The notes below the pieces were generated by a model, which was not told the origin of the DNA, made no database searches, and saw only the letters and a program-made list of their open reading frames with translations. Position numbers and translations under genes: made by a program. A stretch of 64,000 nt of DNA from Algibacter miyuki (GTDB lineage: Bacteria; Bacteroidota; Bacteroidia; Flavobacteriales; Flavobacteriaceae), in assembly GCF_042427745.1 (NCBI RefSeq), contig NZ_JBHMFA010000005.1; one strand, written 5' to 3'. Shown one piece after another: positions 8,228 through 17,832 of this stretch (within the stretch, counting starts at the first letter, position 1; each line of letters opens with the position of its first letter).

Positions 8228-8351
8228 TTCTTTATGTTTTTAAAACCGACTAAGTTTTTATTTAACCAACACCATTTTTAAAATCGTGTCTGTTTATTTT
8301 GTTTCCTGAAAGATCGCAAAACCTTGCAGGATATTATTTCACTTTTACTAA

Positions 8352-9626
8352 TTATATCGTTGCAAAAGCCGCTGTTAAATCTGCTTTTAAATCTTCGATA
8401 TCTTCAAGACCAATAGATAAACGTACTAAATCACTAGATACTCCAGCAGATTCTTGTGCCGCTTCATCCAATTGTTGGTGCGTTGTACTTGCTGGATGAA
8501 TAATTAAAGATTTGGTATCTCCAATATTAGCAAGTAATGAAAATAATTTGGTGTTATCGGCAATTTTCTTAGCCGCTTCAAAACCACCTTTATGCCCAAA
8601 AGTGACTAAACCACTTTGTCCTTTAGGCAAATATTTATCTGCTAAAGTTTTGTACTTACTGCTTTCTAAACCAGGATAGTTTACCCAAGCAATCTCCTCT
8701 TGAGATTCTAACCATTTAGCAATCTCTAATGCATTTGCACTGTGTTGTTTTATTCTTACTGGTAAAGTTTCTAAACCTTGAATAATTTGAAACGCATTAA
8801 ACGGACTTAAAGCACCACCAAAATCACGTAAGCCTTCTAATATTAATTTAAAAACATAAGAAGCCGCACCTAAAGTTTCGTAGTATTTTAATCCGTGGTA
8901 ACCTGCTGAAGGTTCCGTAAATTCTGGGAATTTTCCGTTGGCCCAATTAAACGTTCCACCGTCAACAATAGCACCTCCTAAAGAAGTTCCTTGTCCGCCA
9001 ATATATTTAGTTAAAGAATGAATAACAATATCGGCTCCATGCTTTAAAGGATTTAATAATACTGGCGTAGCTACTGTATTATCAACAATAAAAGGCACTC
9101 CTGCCGCTTTAGAATGTACTGCAATAGCTTCAAGATCTAACACATCCAATTTCGGATTTCCTAAAGATTCTACAAAAAATGCTCTTGTATTATCTTGTAC
9201 TGCTGTTTTAAAATTCTCTGGGTTAGAAGCATCTACAAACGTAGTTGTAATACCTAAACGAGGTAAAGTTACATTCAGTAAATTATACGTTCCGCCATAT
9301 AAACTACTCGATGCCACAACATGGTCTCCTGCTTTTAAAAGTGTTAATAAACCGGTTGCAATTGCTGCCGTTCCCGATGCAAAAACAACAGCGCCAACAC
9401 CACCTTCTACAGCCGCTAAACGATCTTGTAAAATTTGATTGGTTGGATTGTTTAAACGGGTATAAATAAAACCTAGTTCTTTTAATGAAAACAGGTTTGC
9501 TGCATGATCTGAATCGTTAAAAACATACGATGATGTTTGATAAATTGGCACGGCTTGCGTTCCGCCGTTTGCTTTTACGTCGTGTCCTGCGTGTAATGCG
9601 TTTGTTGATAATTTGTGATCGCTCAT
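8352..9626 (-). CDS. metY: O-acetylhomoserine sulfhydrylase (aminocarboxypropyltransferase)
   Basis: PLP enzyme that makes homocysteine from O-acetylhomoserine and sulfide. The 424-residue length, start MSDHKLSTNALHAGHD, YTRLNNPT, FASGTAAI, the PLP-lysine segment VIHSLTKYIGGQG with the longer inserted region after it (GGTFNWANGKFPEFTEP), and LANIGDTKSLIIHPASTTH are characteristic of MetY rather than MetB. It is the first gene of the minus-strand met operon; its ATG lies 131 bases after the end of a SAM-I riboswitch, so expression should fall when SAM is abundant. The next gene, the MetX-ThrA fusion, starts 124 bases on and supplies its substrate. Confidence 0.93.
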   Translation of the reverse strand: MSDHKLSTNALHAGHDVKANGGTQAVPIYQTSSYVFNDSDHAANLFSLKELGFIYTRLNNPTNQILQDRLAAVEGGVGAVVFASGTAAIATGLLTLLKAGDHVVASSSLYGGTYNLLNVTLPRLGITTTFVDASNPENFKTAVQDNTRAFFVESLGNPKLDVLDLEAIAVHSKAAGVPFIVDNTVATPVLLNPLKHGADIVIHSLTKYIGGQGTSLGGAIVDGGTFNWANGKFPEFTEPSAGYHGLKYYETLGAASYVFKLILEGLRDFGGALSPFNAFQIIQGLETLPVRIKQHSANALEIAKWLESQEEIAWVNYPGLESSKYKTLADKYLPKGQSGLVTFGHKGGFEAAKKIADNTKLFSLLANIGDTKSLIIHPASTTHQQLDEAAQESAGVSSDLVRLSIGLEDIEDLKADLTAAFATI

Positions 9627-9756
9627 TTTTCTTATTTTTTAGTTAATTGGTTGCCGCTTTTGCGATTAAATAAAAAGTCAAATTCACTTTAAAAAAGTGT
9701 ACTTAATAGAAAAATGTTATAAGAAGATTCAAAATTGCAGAAAGCAATTCTTGTTC

Positions 9757-9877
9757 GTTATCTATCCAAACACCGATAAATGAATCGGGTATTTAAGTAG
9801 AATTTAGCACCTTCATTACTAAGTGTAAAGGGTTGCTAAGGTTTCAGCGGGTCTATCCCTCCACCTTTCTTGATAAC
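9757..9877 (-). promoter_or_regulatory. SAM-I (S-box) riboswitch upstream of metY operon
   Basis: Minus-strand leader with the S-box core. P1 is GTTATC (9872-9877) with GATAAC (9757-9762). Then come AAAGGTGGAGGGA, GACCC-GCTGAAACC and TTAGCAACC (9831-9868), GGTGCTAAATTC (9800-9811) and a P4 hairpin CCGA...TCGG. These are the kink-turn, pseudoknot and SAM-binding segments of the class. Downstream, a small hairpin AATTGC-TTTCT-GCAATT (9733-9749) followed by Ts could be part of the expression platform; whether control is by termination or translation is not clear. Identity was judged by eye against the known consensus. Confidence 0.93.
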
Positions 9878-9908
9878 ATTTCAGTAAGTTTATTGAACTT
9901 TGTGAATG

Positions 9909-9953
9909 CAAAGATTACTTTAGTATCACTAATATCCAAATTTTTAGTAGGAA
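9909..9953 (-). promoter_or_regulatory. Promoter of met operon with cys-like upstream motif
   Basis: Minus strand: -33 TTTG (9937-9940) and -7-like TAATCTTTG (9909-9917), 19 bases apart, giving a start near 9902, just before the SAM-I aptamer. Directly upstream of the -33 box, 9942-9953 reads TTCCTACTAAAA, identical to the half site in the cys operator at 1680-1691. Binding by the same regulator is an inference. Confidence 0.5.
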
Positions 9954-10109
9954 ATTTTGAAGTTTTCTGTTTATAAACACTTTATGTTAATTAATACCTT
10001 CTATTTTGTGAGTTAAAATTTATTAAATTTGAATCTTGCTTTCGGAGTGGCTTTTTCTGTTTGATTATAGGGAGGAGTTGTAACTCATTTACCAATCACA
10101 CTCTGAAAA

Positions 10110-10603
10110 ATGAAAGACACTTTAGAATATAAAATACTTAAACATTTAAAAGATAATGATAATGGAGAATATATTGATTTATCTGAATTTATTTCTGACT
10201 TAAAACTATTAAGAATAAAACTATCTTCATTATCGAAAAAACCTGAAAAATATATCACATTTAACGGTGGAACTGATATTCGTTTTGGAGATGGTAATAA
10301 TTTTAAAAGAGAATGCACTCTTGCGAAAATTGAATTTAGCGGAATTAAACATCTGAACGAAATTGAAAACGGAAATAAAAGCATAACTAATAACGGTATT
10401 TTAATTCAATATTCTTTTTAGATAAAAGTCCCATAAAACAAAAAACTAATCCAGCACCTAATAACAATCCCGAAAAGAAATCTCTATTTAAAAGAATATA
10501 TTCAGACCCATGGTTTTTTGGGATTTCATTACTAATAATAACGGCACTAGTAAATGCTGAAAGAATAAAAAAGTGGATTGATAAAATCATTGAAAATATT
10601 TAA
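10110..10603 (+). pseudogene. Frameshifted small protein with N-terminal soluble domain and C-terminal membrane helix
   Basis: The first frame runs from ATG at 10110 to TAG at 10421 (103 codons, start MKDTLEYKILKHLKDND). The next frame, open from 10394, carries DKSPIKQKTN...SLFKRIYSDPWFFGISLLII and ends RIKKWIDKIIENI at TAA 10601-10603. The two join smoothly (QYSF-L-DKSPIKQ) if one extra T is present in the T5 run at 10415-10419. The combined protein of about 163 residues would have a winged-helix-like N-terminal half and a single C-terminal helix with basic end, an architecture I associate with small flavobacterial proteins of unknown role. It is either a real frameshift mutation, a sequencing error or recoding. 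An opposing ORF over the same bases (10387-10590) is better explained as its shadow. Confidence 0.6.
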
Positions 10604-11354
10604 AATTAATAATCGGAATAAAAACGGTGACAACACAGTATAAAAATGAATAAAAAACGGTAAGACAATCTCAAAGAACACTGCCATATTTTCCAACTCA
10701 TTGGAGAAACCGCCGCATTTGAATTACAAAAAGCGCGATTTAATGAAAGTCCTATTAAAATAAACTATCACTAAACTTAACCATCTAACTCCACCGAAAA
10801 AATAAAAAAACAACATCTCCCTGTTAATAAATAGCTTGAACACTATATTTTATTTTTCAGGAGATACCGTCGCAACTTTGCCTGTTCATATTTTCTTCTG
10901 AAAATCCTGCTATTATAAAACACTTAAAGATATATCTTAAGTTTTATGATATTTAATTCAAATTAACAGCTGCCGTAATCTTAGAAATGCCTTATCTCTC
11001 CCCCCTGTTATAATAACAGAAATATAATTTTCACACCCTAAATTATCATTCGTAATCGACAACTTGCTTACCACTAAAAGTATGCATCAACGATTCTTCC
11101 TAAAAGGTCTTAACATTAAAAAAATGGCATATTCTATTATGATTATTTATCGCATCAAAATTCTTTACTTAAATTTTACAAATAAATAACAATACTGCTT
11201 TCTCATAAACAATTAGAAGATGTACATTCGAGACCTTAAACATGTACTCGAACCTAACGTTATGAATTAGATAATTGTATACACAATTTCAATATTAGCT
11301 ACCCCCCTCATTAAATAAATTAATACAACCACTAAAAAAATTTAACACAAGCTC
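10604..11354. other. Gene-poor stretch with degraded sequence
   Basis: About 750 bases without an intact gene. It holds the broken ORF at 10646-10774 and a small palindrome CTGTTATAATAACAG at 11005-11019. The 150 bases before the glycerophosphodiesterase gene are very AT-rich and should hold its promoter, but no convincing TTTG/TAnnTTTG pair was found. Confidence 0.5.
10646..10774 (+). pseudogene. Possible remnant of a small gene with in-frame stop
   Basis: Starting at ATG 10646 the frame reads MNKKR, then TAA at 10661, then continues open as DNLKEHCHIFQLIGETAAFE to a TAA at 10772-10774. The residue mix after the stop looks protein-like (amphipathic, balanced composition), unlike random AT-rich sequence. 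No family was recognised. It may be debris of a longer gene. Confidence 0.3.
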
Positions 11355-12197
11355 ATGATCCATTTCTTAAAAATTACGCTTATTAGCTTTCTATGTACTC
11401 ATATTTCAAACATTTCCTCAACAACTACCACCTTACAAAAAAACGATTATATAATGCCCGAAAGAGGTATTTGTGCCCACAGAGGAGCCAACAAATTATA
11501 TCCTGAAAACACCATCTCGGCATTTGAAGAAGCAGTTCATTTAGGAGCCCATATGATTGAATTTGATGTTAGAATGACTATTGACAACAAACTAATTATC
11601 ATGCACGACGCAACTGTAGATCGAACTACAAATGGTTCGGGCTTGGTAGAAAATCTAACATGGAATGAAATAAAAAAACTTGACGCAGGAACCTGGAAAT
11701 CTAAAAAATTCAAAGGAGAAAGAGTCCCTTTACTGGAAGAAGTTCTTGATGTTTTTCCAAAAAACATCTGGTTAAACATTCATTTAAAAGGCGGTAAGAA
11801 ATTAGGTACAGCTGTAGCCCAAATTATTTTAGACAAGGGTAGAACGCATCAATCAATTATAGCATGTAATACCGAAATCGCTAAAGGTGTTAAAAAATTG
11901 AATAATAATATTATGATTTGTAATATGGAGAGGTCCCATTCCAGGAATAACTATATTCAAACTACAATTCAAAATGAGTTTACAGCCCTGCAATTCTTGA
12001 AAAAGAGAGACAACACAAATATGCTAAAGGATATTGAACTACTAAAAGCTAATAAAATAAAAATCAACTATTTTTACAGTAACACCCCTAAAGAAGGCCT
12101 AGCACTACTCAACAAAGGGGTAGACTTCGTCTTAACCGATAACTTATCTGAAATGCTTGACGCCGCACAAACCATAGGAATTGAACCCTGTCATTAA
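11355..12197 (+). CDS. Glycerophosphodiester phosphodiesterase, exported
   Basis: Hydrolyses glycerophosphodiesters to glycerol 3-phosphate and an alcohol. The 280-residue protein has a hydrophobic N-terminal signal (MIHFLKITLISFLCTHISN) and the GDPD TIM barrel: CAHRGANKLYPENT (His-Arg and Glu of the metal site), MIEFDVRMT (E-x-D) and MHDATVDRTTNG (catalytic His-Asp and specificity segment). The end ALLNKGVDFVLTDNL is also standard for the family. It lies 139 bases upstream of an ECF sigma factor, FecR and SusC/SusD on the same strand, suggesting that the outer-membrane system imports phosphodiesters or lipid-derived compounds. The substrate is not known from sequence. Confidence 0.9.
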   Translation: MIHFLKITLISFLCTHISNISSTTTTLQKNDYIMPERGICAHRGANKLYPENTISAFEEAVHLGAHMIEFDVRMTIDNKLIIMHDATVDRTTNGSGLVENLTWNEIKKLDAGTWKSKKFKGERVPLLEEVLDVFPKNIWLNIHLKGGKKLGTAVAQIILDKGRTHQSIIACNTEIAKGVKKLNNNIMICNMERSHSRNNYIQTTIQNEFTALQFLKKRDNTNMLKDIELLKANKIKINYFYSNTPKEGLALLNKGVDFVLTDNLSEMLDAAQTIGIEPCH

Positions 12198-12336
12198 AGC
12201 CTGAGTCTTACTAAAAACACCAATGGTTTATTCCCTCTATGATTTTGATAGTCCCCCATATGGTTAACAATTACCAAACTTTTCTCATCATTTTAACTGA
12301 TATATGGGTAATTACCTCATCGCCCTCAAAAATTAA

Positions 12337-12915
12337 ATGATACCAAAAAATCTTGAAAAAATATCAGACACAAGTCTTCTCATACTTGTAAAAGAAGGAA
12401 ACGAATTAGCTTTTCGTCAGATATATAATAGATACTGGCATCCGCTTTACAATTACGCATTAAACATTCTAGAAGACAAAGGACTTACCGAAGATACCAT
12501 ACAAGAAGTTTTTATTAAAATTTGGACAAATAGAGAAACCACTCAAATAGAACGATTAAAAAATTACCTTTTTAATGCTGTTAGAAATAATGCACTTCTT
12601 AAAATAAGAGATAATAAATTTTCAGCCCTAAATGAACAAATTGTAAGCACATTGAGTTTAACACCCGAAGGCGAACAAAAGTTAAACCTAGAGGATTTAA
12701 CTTTTCTTATAGAAGATGCTGCTTCACACCTACCCGAAAAAAGAAGAGTAATTTTTATAATGAGTAGGCTACAAAATTATTCTATAACTGAAATTGCTGA
12801 CTTTTTTAATATTTCCCACCGAAGTGTAGAGAATCAATTATATCTAGCCTCGAAAGAACTTAGAAGTGTACTACGAAAGTCCTTAAATTTCTTAGTAATT
12901 TTTTGGAATATTTAG
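12337..12915 (+). CDS. ECF RNA polymerase sigma factor, FecI/SusC-associated
   Basis: A 192-residue sigma-70 family factor. Region 2 is visible in FRQIYNRYWHPLYNYALNIL and DTIQEVFIKIWTNRE, and region 4 in LPEKRRVIFIMSRLQNYSITEIADFF-type sequence followed by the helix-turn-helix. It is followed after 118 bases by fecR and then by a SusC protein with an STN domain, the standard cell-surface signalling module of Bacteroidota. It should direct polymerase to the susCD promoter once FecR signals substrate at the receptor. The last residues (LNFLVIFWNI) are unusually hydrophobic. Confidence 0.92.
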   Translation: MIPKNLEKISDTSLLILVKEGNELAFRQIYNRYWHPLYNYALNILEDKGLTEDTIQEVFIKIWTNRETTQIERLKNYLFNAVRNNALLKIRDNKFSALNEQIVSTLSLTPEGEQKLNLEDLTFLIEDAASHLPEKRRVIFIMSRLQNYSITEIADFFNISHRSVENQLYLASKELRSVLRKSLNFLVIFWNI

Positions 12916-13033
12916 TTAAAAGTTAACAGCTTCTATATTTAATGTTACCAATAGGTTAATTCAACCTTTTTTCTGAATTTGAGACGTGAGTCCTCCCTAC
13001 CTTTTTGTGTCTTGATAATATAAAAAGATAATT

Positions 13034-14155
13034 GTGACAAAAAAAGAATTCTTCAGTTTACTAGACAAACATGAAAAAGGTATTTGTTCCGAAAAAGAAA
13101 ATGAACTTTTACTTTACTTCTGCAATAAAGCTCAAGGGAAAAATAAAATGAATCTCTGGAACTTATTGGAAAAAGAACAAACCAGAATTCGATTACTAAA
13201 GAACATCACTAATTCTTTAAAAATCAGCGAAACTAAAACTGTTAATGCTGAGAAAATATCTTGGAGATACCTTGGGGCCATTGCAGCAACATTTATTGGT
13301 TTAATTACCTTAGTCTATCTATTCCAAAAAAATGATAAGATACCAGGTAACACAATTACATTAGAGCTCCAAGATGGCACATTGAAAGTCTTAGATGAAT
13401 CTGCAACAACTAAACTATTTGATAAACATGGTAACTTTCTTGGAAATCAAAAGAAAAAAGAACTTGCTTACTATTCTAGATACTCGACAACGAAACTGAC
13501 TTACAACACACTAACAGTGCCTTATGGAAAAACCTTTAACCTCCTTTTGTCCGATAGCACTGGGGTACACCTCAATGCTGGTTCATCTTTAACATACCCC
13601 GTCAAATTTTTAAAAGGGCAAGAAAGAAAAATATTTCTTTCAGGCGAGGCTTATTTAAATGTAAAGAAAGATTCTCAGCGTCCATTTATAGTAAATGCTG
13701 ACGAGCTAAACATTAGAGTTCTAGGCACTCAATTTAACATCAATGCCTACCCAGAAGATGATGTTGCAGAAGTTGTTCTAGTGGAAGGTTCTGTTAGTCT
13801 GTATCATGATGAAGAGAATTTTATAAAGCAAGGTACTTTACTTTCTCCGGGGCATAAAGCAAGTTTCAACAAAAAACATAAAACGGTTTCTAAAGAGAAG
13901 GTTTTAACCGACCAATATATTTCATGGATACGAAATGAACTTATTTTTAGAAAAATGACTTTCGAGAATATCTTAAAAAAATTAGAAAGGCACTATAATG
14001 TTAAAATCTCTAATAATAATTTAAAGCTATCTAAAGAAAAATTCAATGCCAATTTAGGTACCCAACCTGCCATAGAAGCAGTGCTTAAAGATTTAAAAAC
14101 AACTTATAACATTAATTACACCATTAATGGCGATCAAATAACTATAACCGAATAA
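13034..14155 (+). CDS. FecR family anti-sigma factor
   Basis: A 373-residue single-pass inner-membrane protein. The N-terminal cytoplasmic part (about 1-75) would bind the sigma factor; one transmembrane helix follows (YLGAIAATFIGLITLVYLF). The periplasmic FecR domain contains LTVPYGKTFNLLLSDSTGVH, LNAGSSLTYPVKF, the conserved EAYLNVKKD-PFIVN stretch and GTQFNINAY. A C-terminal STN-like DUF4974 domain follows (LIFRKMTFENILKKLERHYN). The gene uses a GTG start at 13034; no in-frame ATG fits the family better. It relays receptor occupancy from the STN domain of the downstream SusC to the ECF sigma factor upstream. Confidence 0.92.
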   Translation: MTKKEFFSLLDKHEKGICSEKENELLLYFCNKAQGKNKMNLWNLLEKEQTRIRLLKNITNSLKISETKTVNAEKISWRYLGAIAATFIGLITLVYLFQKNDKIPGNTITLELQDGTLKVLDESATTKLFDKHGNFLGNQKKKELAYYSRYSTTKLTYNTLTVPYGKTFNLLLSDSTGVHLNAGSSLTYPVKFLKGQERKIFLSGEAYLNVKKDSQRPFIVNADELNIRVLGTQFNINAYPEDDVAEVVLVEGSVSLYHDEENFIKQGTLLSPGHKASFNKKHKTVSKEKVLTDQYISWIRNELIFRKMTFENILKKLERHYNVKISNNNLKLSKEKFNANLGTQPAIEAVLKDLKTTYNINYTINGDQITITE

Positions 14156-14321
14156 AAAACCTAATACCTATGAAATAAACAACTTATCTAAAATAAATCC
14201 TAAAAACACTCTAGTTTCAATACAAAAAAACTGAAAAAAAATCGAGAAATGCGTCAACATTCCCCGATTAGACTAAAGTGATTTTTCTAAAAGAATTACC
14301 ACAATATAACACTATAAAAGT

Positions 14322-17300
14322 ATGAAAAAACTACTTAATCTTACAAAAAAAAATTCCCCATTACAAAAGCAGACTTACAAAATGAAACTTTGTATGCTAT
14401 TCTTTTTAGTTTCCTTTTTAAAAATTAACGCAAATGAAAACTTTTCATTACAAACCAAACTTACACTTAATTTTGATAGCATATCTGTAGCCAACCTCAT
14501 TGACACTATTGAGAACTCCACAGATTTTCGTTTTGTATATAAAATCCAGGCAGTCGACTTAGAACGATCAATAGCTATAAATGTTGAAAATACATCTATT
14601 GATATTTTACTCGATTTGGTTTTCTCACAAACAAACACCAATTATAAAGTTATCAAAACTCGTATATTCCTTACCAGATCCGAATTAAAAAACAATGTAA
14701 CAGGTAAAACCACAAATCAAAAATCAGATTTACAAAAATTAATACACGGAACTATTACCGATGAAAACAAGGTTCCATTACCCGGCGCTAGTATTGTTGA
14801 AAAAGGAACAACAAACGGCACAACCTCTGATTTTGATGGCAACTATTCAATTAAGACAACCAACAATAATAACGCACTTATCATCTCCTATATTGGTTAC
14901 ACAACTAAAGAGATTATAGTTGGTAAAAGAACAGAAATCAATATACAGCTTGAACCCGGTGCCATGGAACTATCCAGTGTTGTGATAACAGCCCTTGGTA
15001 TTAAACGAGAAGAAAAATCGCTAGGGTATGCGGCACAGACAATGAATGAAAAATCTGTAAAGGATGCCAAGACCAACAACTGGGCAAATGCTCTTTCTGG
15101 AAAAGTTGCCGGTCTAAATATTCAAGGAGCTGGGGCGGGTCCTATGGGATCTACTCGTATAACCCTTCGTGGAGAATCTTCCTTAAATTTAGAAAACAAT
15201 CAAGCTCTAATAGTTGTTGATGGTGTCCCTATCAGTAGTAAAATTACAGGCACAGGTTTTTCATCTTACCTATCTTCTGATAGCCCTGTAGACTATGGCT
15301 CAACCTTGTCTGATATTAACCCGGACGACATTGAAGAATTAACCGTCTTAAAGGGGCCAGGAGCTACAGCATTATATGGTAGTAGAGCTGGTAATGGAGC
15401 TATAATTATTACCACCAAATCGGGTTCAAAACAAAAAAATGGTATTGGTATTACTATAAATTCTAATTTTAATACTGAAGCGGTTAACCGCTATCCCGAC
15501 TATCAATTTGAATATGGTGAAGGACGCACTTCTGAATATTATTCATATTTAGATAGTCCAGATGGTTTAAACACCAGCACTAATGTGGGAGCAGGCCGCG
15601 CATGGGGGCCAAAGTTTTCAGGGCAATCCTACTTTCAATATAATCCCAATTCCCTCGACGGTGAACCTACAGAACGAACCCTATGGAAACCCTACGATAA
15701 TTATGTTTCTGGATTCTTTAGAACGGGAACAACTACCTCTAACAGTATTTCCTTGGAAGGAGGAGGAGACAACGGATCTGCAAGGTTTTCAGTGACACAT
15801 TTAAAGAACAAATGGATTATTCCTAATACCGGCTTTGAACGCATTAACGCTTCTCTGTCTGTTAACCAGAATATTTCAAACAAATTAAAAATTAGTGGTA
15901 AAGCTAACTACACAAATAAAACTAGCGACAATCTTCCAGTTGCCGGTTACAATAATCAATCTCTAATGTACTTTTTAATTCTTGGAACGGCCCCTAGTAT
16001 AAACCCCGAATGGTTTAAGCCTTATTGGCAGCCCGGGCTAGAAGATGTTGAACAAAAAAAACCTTTTAACCCAGGGCCAGATAATCCATATTTAGGCATG
16101 TACGAAATGTTAAACACAATAGATAAACATGGAGTTATAGCTAATATTTCATTAGATTATGAGTTTTCCAAGAACTTGAACCTTAAAGTGCGTTCTGGTC
16201 TTGACATGGCGTATGAGTTTCGAACCCAACAAAGACCATTTAGTATGACTAAATTCCCTACTGGATCTTATCGCGAACAGGATGTTTTTAGTTATGAATC
16301 TAATACCGACTTTCTATTAACTTACACAGGAAATCTAAGTAATAAAATTGGTTTTACAGTATCTGGAGGAGGTAATGCTATGCGACAAAACTATAATTTT
16401 ACTGGTAAATACGCAGATCAATTAGCGCAACCTGGTATTTATCAAATTTCTAATAGTTTAGATCAGGCTGTATTAGATCCTGTACAAACAGAAAAAGCCA
16501 CGAATAGCCTTTATGCAATCTCACAACTTTCATTTTTAGACGACCGTATTTTTTTAGATCTTACTGGGCGCAATGATTGGTCAAGTACTTTACCCTTAAA
16601 AAACAATTCATTTTTCTATCCATCGGTAAGCACTAGTTTTATAGTTAGTGATTTAATAACACTTCCTCAAGCCGTCTCTTTTGCAAAACTTCGCCTATCT
16701 TGGGCACAAGTAGGTAATGATACCCGTCCTTATCAAACCGAAAAATATTATAACAGAGTTTTAAGTAACAGTTTCACAAACCCTAGTACCCTTTTCAATA
16801 ACGAATTAAAACCTGAAATTACAACAAGTTATGAGATAGGAGTCGATTTACGATTATTAAATAATCGATTAGGGCTAGATGCAACCTATTACACCAATGA
16901 TAGTCGTAACCAAATTTTAGCTACTCCCCTAGATCCGGTATCGGGTTATTCTAACGCATTAATTAATGCGGGTTTAATTAATAGCCAAGGGGTAGAACTT
17001 AAATTAACAGCCAAACCTATTAATAATGAAAATTTCAAATGGAATACAACTTTAATATGGTCAACAAATCGTAGCTATGTTAAAGAGCTTTCAGATGGAA
17101 TTGAAACTCAAGTAATATATGCACGTGGCAGTAACGTGTCCATAGAAGCTCGGGTAGGTGGGCTTATGGGAGATCTATACGGCAGAGGCTTCCAGCGCTC
17201 TCCCGATGGGCAGATTATTTACTCATCTGCTGGCCTTCCTGCTGCATTAGATCCAAAAGCAAAGAAATTAGGTAATGCTTTTCCAGATTGGAAAGGTAGC

Positions 17301-17816
17301 ATCATGAATGAAATTTCATTTGGTCAATTCAAATTCAGCATGCTTTTAGATGGTCAAACGGGTGGAAGTATCTATTCTCACACCAACCATAAGAGTAACA
17401 CCTTAGGAAAAACAAAAGTCACCTTACCTGGCCGCGAAACAGGTATTATAGGAGACGGAGTAGTACTGCAAGCGGATGGCTCGTATACGCCTAACACCGT
17501 AAACATTGCTGCAGATTCTTATTACAATAATTATTACAAGAGTAGTAATGCCGAAACAAACATTTTTAGCACTGATTTTCTTAAAATCCGTGAAGTTAGA
17601 CTAGAATATAGACTCCCTAAACATTTCCTCGATAAACTTCAATTACAAGGAGCTAGTATCGCATTATTCGGAAGGGAGCTGTTCAACTTCACAAAGTTTC
17701 CTGCTTTCGATCCAGAAGGTGGAAATCTAAATAATGGCACATTAACTCCAGGGGTAGAATTAGCTCAGTTTCCCTCCACACGTTCTATCGGAACTAATCT
17801 CACTTTAAAATTTTAA
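14322..17816 (+). CDS. SusC/RagA-type TonB-dependent receptor with STN signalling domain
   Basis: Outer-membrane beta-barrel importer, 1164 residues. After a long-n-region signal peptide (hydrophobic core CMLFFLVSFLKINA) comes an STN domain at about 50-115 (DSISVANLIDTIENSTDFRF) that contacts FecR, then a carboxypeptidase-like beta-sandwich (IHGTITDENKVPLPGASIV) and the plug with the SusC signature LKGPGATALYGSRAGNGAII. The 22-strand barrel fills the rest, ending in LTLKF with a terminal aromatic residue. It forms the lid-and-barrel complex with the SusD protein 17 bases downstream. Ligand is unknown; the linked phosphodiesterase hints at phosphodiester-containing compounds. Confidence 0.94.
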   Translation: MKKLLNLTKKNSPLQKQTYKMKLCMLFFLVSFLKINANENFSLQTKLTLNFDSISVANLIDTIENSTDFRFVYKIQAVDLERSIAINVENTSIDILLDLVFSQTNTNYKVIKTRIFLTRSELKNNVTGKTTNQKSDLQKLIHGTITDENKVPLPGASIVEKGTTNGTTSDFDGNYSIKTTNNNNALIISYIGYTTKEIIVGKRTEINIQLEPGAMELSSVVITALGIKREEKSLGYAAQTMNEKSVKDAKTNNWANALSGKVAGLNIQGAGAGPMGSTRITLRGESSLNLENNQALIVVDGVPISSKITGTGFSSYLSSDSPVDYGSTLSDINPDDIEELTVLKGPGATALYGSRAGNGAIIITTKSGSKQKNGIGITINSNFNTEAVNRYPDYQFEYGEGRTSEYYSYLDSPDGLNTSTNVGAGRAWGPKFSGQSYFQYNPNSLDGEPTERTLWKPYDNYVSGFFRTGTTTSNSISLEGGGDNGSARFSVTHLKNKWIIPNTGFERINASLSVNQNISNKLKISGKANYTNKTSDNLPVAGYNNQSLMYFLILGTAPSINPEWFKPYWQPGLEDVEQKKPFNPGPDNPYLGMYEMLNTIDKHGVIANISLDYEFSKNLNLKVRSGLDMAYEFRTQQRPFSMTKFPTGSYREQDVFSYESNTDFLLTYTGNLSNKIGFTVSGGGNAMRQNYNFTGKYADQLAQPGIYQISNSLDQAVLDPVQTEKATNSLYAISQLSFLDDRIFLDLTGRNDWSSTLPLKNNSFFYPSVSTSFIVSDLITLPQAVSFAKLRLSWAQVGNDTRPYQTEKYYNRVLSNSFTNPSTLFNNELKPEITTSYEIGVDLRLLNNRLGLDATYYTNDSRNQILATPLDPVSGYSNALINAGLINSQGVELKLTAKPINNENFKWNTTLIWSTNRSYVKELSDGIETQVIYARGSNVSIEARVGGLMGDLYGRGFQRSPDGQIIYSSAGLPAALDPKAKKLGNAFPDWKGSIMNEISFGQFKFSMLLDGQTGGSIYSHTNHKSNTLGKTKVTLPGRETGIIGDGVVLQADGSYTPNTVNIAADSYYNNYYKSSNAETNIFSTDFLKIREVRLEYRLPKHFLDKLQLQGASIALFGRELFNFTKFPAFDPEGGNLNNGTLTPGVELAQFPSTRSIGTNLTLKF

Positions 17817-17832
17817 TTTTATCTAAATCAAC

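Noticed and set aside
8299..8499. 66-codon plus-strand ORF at the end of metY
   Set aside because: Most of it is antisense to the metY C-terminus; no coding signal.
10387..10590. 67-codon minus-strand ORF with hydrophobic sequence
   Set aside because: It overlaps the plus-strand gene remnant whose second frame (SDPWFFGISLLII...RIKKWIDKI) looks more like a real membrane tail; the minus ORF is the complement of that segment.
11005..11019. Palindrome CTGTTATAATAACAG
   Set aside because: Short, AT-rich and found once; no link to a promoter could be made.
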